Shown in pieces: positions 7,458-10,326 of a stretch of DNA of 10,326 bases. The stretch's first letter is position 1. Every line of letters starts with the position of its first letter. The stretch covers positions 1 through 10,326 of the forward strand of contig CAMDQV010000052.1 in assembly GCA_945906015.1 (NCBI GenBank), read 5' to 3'. The translations under genes were made by a program, and so were the position numbers. The notes below the pieces were generated by a model. The model worked only from the letters and a program-made list of their open reading frames with translations. It did not search any database and was not told the origin of the DNA. The stretch is from Pedobacter schmidteae (lineage in GTDB: Bacteria; Bacteroidota; Bacteroidia; Sphingobacteriales; Sphingobacteriaceae).

Positions 7458-8588
7458 ATGAAATACCTTCAACAATCATTCCATGTAAAATTTGAATACA
7501 AAGTATTTTTTACTTCCGGACTTTTTAACCCATCGAGTACCCTGTTCAATGATTTTTTGAAAGGCCCTGGTATTATTCGTAAAATTCTTTTTGTTGTAGA
7601 TCAAGGTGTAGGCCTTGAGGTAGTTCAGCAGTTGAAAGAGTATTTCAAAATTCATCATGCTGTACAATTAGTTCCTGAAATTATTATTGTTCCTGGGGGC
7701 GAGATATTAAAGAATGACATCCGGTATTTTGATCAGATCCTGGAAGCTGTGAATGAGCATAAGATAGACAGGCATTCATATGTTGCAGCTATTGGCGGTG
7801 GTTCGGTATTGGATCTTGTAGGATATGCTGCTGCAGTATCTCATCGGGGTATTCGGCATATACGAATACCTACTACAGTTTTATCACAGAATGATTCTGG
7901 TATTGGCGTTAAGAATGGAATTAATTATTTTGGGAAGAAAAATTTTCTGGGAACCTTCGCTCCTCCAATTGCAGTTTTTAACGATGAACTTTTTATAGAT
8001 TCCCTCTCAGATCGCAATTATAGGTCGGGTATCTCTGAAGCCGTGAAAGTTGCGCTCATTAAAGATCCCGTATTTTTTGAATGGATTGAGTGCAATACAG
8101 ATGCCTTGGTTAAGCGCGAGCGCCAAGTGATGAATTATCTGATCTGCAGGTGTGCAGAACTTCATATGCAGCATATTGCAGGCCTTGATCCATTTGAATC
8201 AGGCTCTTCACGTCCGCTAGATTTTGGTCACTGGAGTGCTCATAAACTTGAGCAATTATCAAATTTTGACGTGCTTCATGGCGAAGCAGTAGCCATGGGA
8301 ATTGCACTTGATACCGTCTATTCTAATTTATGTGGTTATTTGTCTGAGCCAGAAAGCCAAAGAGTTATCGATCTTTTAAATAAGCTAGGTTTTGATCTGG
8401 TACATCCGATGATGGAAGTAAATGATAACAGATCACCGATTTTACTTGGCCTGGAAGAATTTCGTGAACACTTGGGTGGCGAGCTCACCATTATGCTGCT
8501 TGAAAAAATTGGGCAGGGAATTGAAGTTCATGAAATAGATCCTGAGCTGTTGAAAAAAGCTTCCCATTTATTACGTGTTAAGGCATGA
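7458..8588 (+). CDS. eboD: Dehydroquinate-synthase-like sugar-phosphate cyclase EboD
   Basis: 376 residues, full length for the 3-dehydroquinate synthase (AroB) superfamily of NAD- and metal-dependent cyclases. Visible features are the NAD-binding PGGE (79-82) and GGGSVLDLVGYAAA (113-126), IPTTVLSQNDSGIGVKNGIN (137-156) with Asp146 and Lys152, the metal ligand Glu194 in SGISEAVKVALI, His258 in DFGHWSAHKLE and His274 in LHGEAVAMG. Compared with AroB from memory, Met237 replaces the conserved Lys of ELKA and Asp255 replaces Asn of LNxGHT. A substrate other than DAHP, such as another keto-sugar phosphate, is therefore plausible. It is best called EboD, not aroB. It starts 72 bp after eboC, and its TGA overlaps the eboE ATG in an ATGA. 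Confidence 0.9.
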   Translation: MKYLQQSFHVKFEYKVFFTSGLFNPSSTLFNDFLKGPGIIRKILFVVDQGVGLEVVQQLKEYFKIHHAVQLVPEIIIVPGGEILKNDIRYFDQILEAVNEHKIDRHSYVAAIGGGSVLDLVGYAAAVSHRGIRHIRIPTTVLSQNDSGIGVKNGINYFGKKNFLGTFAPPIAVFNDELFIDSLSDRNYRSGISEAVKVALIKDPVFFEWIECNTDALVKRERQVMNYLICRCAELHMQHIAGLDPFESGSSRPLDFGHWSAHKLEQLSNFDVLHGEAVAMGIALDTVYSNLCGYLSEPESQRVIDLLNKLGFDLVHPMMEVNDNRSPILLGLEEFREHLGGELTIMLLEKIGQGIEVHEIDPELLKKASHLLRVKA

Positions 8589-9793
8589 AACTTCCGTCTG
8601 GGCATTTAAGCTATTGCACCAATATACATTCAGGTGAAAGCTGGATGGATCATTTTGAGGCCGTAAAGAAAAATTTTCCCATTATAAAAAAAGAGGTAAG
8701 CCCTGATCAGTCTATGGGCATTGGTTTGCGTTTATCAAATTCTGCCAGTACCGACCTGCTTGATCTGGATCAACTACAGATTTTTAAAGACTGGCTGAAT
8801 GATAATAATGCCTATGTTTTTACCATGAATGGATTCCCTTACGGTGATTTTCATCATGCAATTGTGAAGGATCAGGTTCATGCGCCCGATTGGACTAGCC
8901 ATGAGCGACTTAACTATACAATCAGGCTTTTTAAGATTCTTGCAGAACTTTTACCCGAGGGAATGGAAGGTGGGATTTCTACATCTCCGCTTAGTTATAG
9001 GCATTGGTTTTCGACTAAAGAATTGTCTGAAGAGGCAAAAAAAGCTGCAACTCGCAATATTATTCTTGTTGCCCAAGAGTTGTATAAGTTCAAAATAACG
9101 AATGGCATACAGATGCACCTGGATATTGAACCAGAGCCTGATGGCATGCTTGAAACTGGTGCTGAATTTATAGCCTGGTATGAAAATATGCTCATCCCTA
9201 TGGCAAAGTCAATTTTGGCTAGTAGTTTAAACATCAGTGAGTCAGATGCCGAGGCATGTATAAAAGAGCATATTTGTTTATGTTACGATGTCTGTCATTT
9301 TGCCATCGGATATGAACAACATTCCGAGGTTTTGCAACAGCTTGATAAAAAAGGAATAAGAACCGGAAAGATTCAGATTAGTGCAGCGCTAAAGGCGGAT
9401 ATGCCTGCCGATATTAATTCAAGAGCAGGTATAACTGAAGCATTTTCAAAATATAATGAACCCACCTACCTGCATCAGGTAGTTGGCAGAAACGGTGATC
9501 ATTCCTTGATTCGGTACAGAGATCTTCCGGAGGCTTTGGCCGACTCGCTAAACCCGATGGTGAATGAATGGCGTGCACATTTCCATGTTCCTGTATTTGC
9601 TGAAAATCTCCAACTTTTAAGATCTACTCAATCGGATATCGTTGAAGTTTTGAATATTCAGAAGAGCATGCCTTTTTCTGATCATCTGGAAGTTGAAACG
9701 TATACCTGGGAAGTGCTTCCTGAACCGTTAAAAATGCCAATTGATCAGAGTATCATTAGGGAGCTAAACTGGGTTAAAGGCCTATTAGAATAA
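8585..9793 (+). CDS. eboE: EboE, metabolite-traffic-associated TIM-barrel-like protein
   Basis: 402 residues, complete. It begins MKLPSGHLSYCTNIHSGESW (1-20) and continues with YVFTMNGFPYGDFH (77-90), both hallmark EboE blocks. Possible metal or acid residues of a xylose-isomerase-like barrel are in HLDIEPEPDG (178-187) and CYDVCHFAIGYE (233-244). The family is annotated as a sugar phosphate isomerase/epimerase-like protein. In cyanobacteria the ebo genes were tied to movement of a scytonemin precursor to the periplasm, hence the 'metabolite traffic' label. No signal peptide or membrane helix is seen, so the protein should be cytosolic; the reaction is unknown. The 4-bp ATGA overlap with eboD (8585-8588) fixes the start and implies coupled translation. 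Confidence 0.9.
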   Translation: MKLPSGHLSYCTNIHSGESWMDHFEAVKKNFPIIKKEVSPDQSMGIGLRLSNSASTDLLDLDQLQIFKDWLNDNNAYVFTMNGFPYGDFHHAIVKDQVHAPDWTSHERLNYTIRLFKILAELLPEGMEGGISTSPLSYRHWFSTKELSEEAKKAATRNIILVAQELYKFKITNGIQMHLDIEPEPDGMLETGAEFIAWYENMLIPMAKSILASSLNISESDAEACIKEHICLCYDVCHFAIGYEQHSEVLQQLDKKGIRTGKIQISAALKADMPADINSRAGITEAFSKYNEPTYLHQVVGRNGDHSLIRYRDLPEALADSLNPMVNEWRAHFHVPVFAENLQLLRSTQSDIVEVLNIQKSMPFSDHLEVETYTWEVLPEPLKMPIDQSIIRELNWVKGLLE

Positions 9794-9803
9794 AATCAAT
9801 ACC

Positions 9804-10326
9804 ATGAAAAAAACAGTTGTTATTGATGTAGTTGGACTTTCAACTTCGCTTATAGGTGAGCATATGCCATTTTTGAGCAATTATGTAAGTCGTAAACACC
9901 TTACAAGAATAGAACCATTATTGCCGGCAGTGACCACCTCTACGCAATCAACCTACCTGACTGGTAAATGGCCATCAGAAACCGGTATCGTAGGTAATGG
10001 ATGGTATGACCGTACAGACTGTGAGGTTAAATTCTGGAAGCAGTCCAATAAGCTGGTTAGCGGTGAAAAAATATGGGAAATTGCAAAAAAAGAGGACCCG
10101 TCTTTTACCTGTTCAATCCTATTCTGGTGGTATAACATGTACTCTAGCGCCGATTATGCGGTAACTCCAAGACCGAATTACCTTGCAGATGGCCGAAAGA
10201 TGCCTGATTGTTATTCTAATCCAGCAAGCTTACGGGATCTACTGCAACAGAAATTGGGAGAGTTTCCTCTATTTCAGTTTTGGGGTCCTGGTGCTAATAT
10301 TAAGTCTACTCAATGGATTGCGGATG
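9804..10326 (+). CDS. eboF: Alkaline phosphatase/NPP-like enzyme EboF, 5' part
   Basis: The gene runs off the window: 174 codons are present with no stop. The start MKKTVVIDVVGL holds the probable metal ligand Asp8 on the first strand. The nucleophile region PAVTTSTQSTYLTGKWPSET (41-60) lines up with the TFPNHYxLVTG of nucleotide pyrophosphatase/phosphodiesterases, making Thr44 the likely nucleophile. Then come GIVGNGWYDR (61-70), SNKLVSGEKIWEIA, FWWYNMYSSADYAVTPRPNY (in the 112-132 region) and FQFWGPGANI, all typical of EboF. The superfamily hydrolyses phosphomonoesters or phosphodiesters; the substrate here is unknown. There is no signal peptide, unlike most exported NPP enzymes. It starts 10 bp after the eboE stop and belongs to the same operon. 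Confidence 0.88.
   Translation, partial: MKKTVVIDVVGLSTSLIGEHMPFLSNYVSRKHLTRIEPLLPAVTTSTQSTYLTGKWPSETGIVGNGWYDRTDCEVKFWKQSNKLVSGEKIWEIAKKEDPSFTCSILFWWYNMYSSADYAVTPRPNYLADGRKMPDCYSNPASLRDLLQQKLGEFPLFQFWGPGANIKSTQWIAD

Noticed and set aside
7458..8588. Annotation as housekeeping 3-dehydroquinate synthase (aroB)
   Set aside because: Context is the ebo cluster, and Met237 and Asp255 replace AroB-conserved Lys and Asn; it is better called EboD.
9953..10138. 61-residue reading frame on the - strand
   Set aside because: It is fully antisense to eboF, whose + strand frame encodes conserved motifs throughout; the - strand product resembles nothing.

Overview
The window reads as chromosomal DNA of a Bacteroidota bacterium, most likely of the Sphingobacteriia/Sphingobacteriales type (for example Pedobacter-like). 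The reasons are the moderately AT-rich base composition, starts preceded by A/T-rich leaders instead of Shine-Dalgarno motifs, a TAnnTTTG-type -7 box, and the family-level look of the proteins. The genus is inference; no marker gene is present. Every gap between genes is shorter than 150 bases.

Left part (1-3065): the 3' end of a bactofilin-like cytoskeletal gene on the + strand runs into a convergent gap. A tight two-gene - strand operon follows, aguB then aguA (1-nt gap), encoding the two enzymes that turn agmatine into putrescine. Next, still on the - strand, is a small outer-membrane beta-barrel protein with a signal peptide. Its start faces away from the following + strand genes.

Middle (3189-4538): a WalJ/YycJ-type metallo-beta-lactamase-fold hydrolase and a four-helix TMEM220-family membrane protein, both on the + strand.

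Right part (4629-10326, running off the edge): the ebo cluster, eboA-eboB-eboC-eboD-eboE-eboF. It encodes an EboA-domain protein, a TatD-like metal hydrolase, a UbiA-like membrane transferase, a dehydroquinate-synthase-like sugar-phosphate cyclase, an EboE TIM-barrel-like protein and an alkaline-phosphatase/NPP-like enzyme (5' part only). The genes abut, overlap or lie within 15 bp, except for a 72-bp gap before eboD that holds a near-perfect 23-bp palindrome. The ebo set is known from many bacteria and from eustigmatophyte algal plastids. In the cyanobacterium Nostoc punctiforme it was tied to moving a scytonemin precursor to the periplasm. Its chemistry and its role in Bacteroidota are not established as far as I know, so it is the most interesting item here.

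Sequence-based hints about how it works: EboD carries Met and Asp where AroB enzymes have conserved Lys and Asn, which suggests a substrate other than the shikimate-pathway one. EboC keeps the first Asp-rich UbiA motif, but the usual second one is replaced by a Ser-Gln-Gly-Glu-Val-His-Gly stretch. None of the other Ebo proteins has a visible signal peptide, so the system looks cytosolic with one membrane component. A working inference is that a cyclitol-like compound is made in the cytosol and handled at the membrane by EboC.
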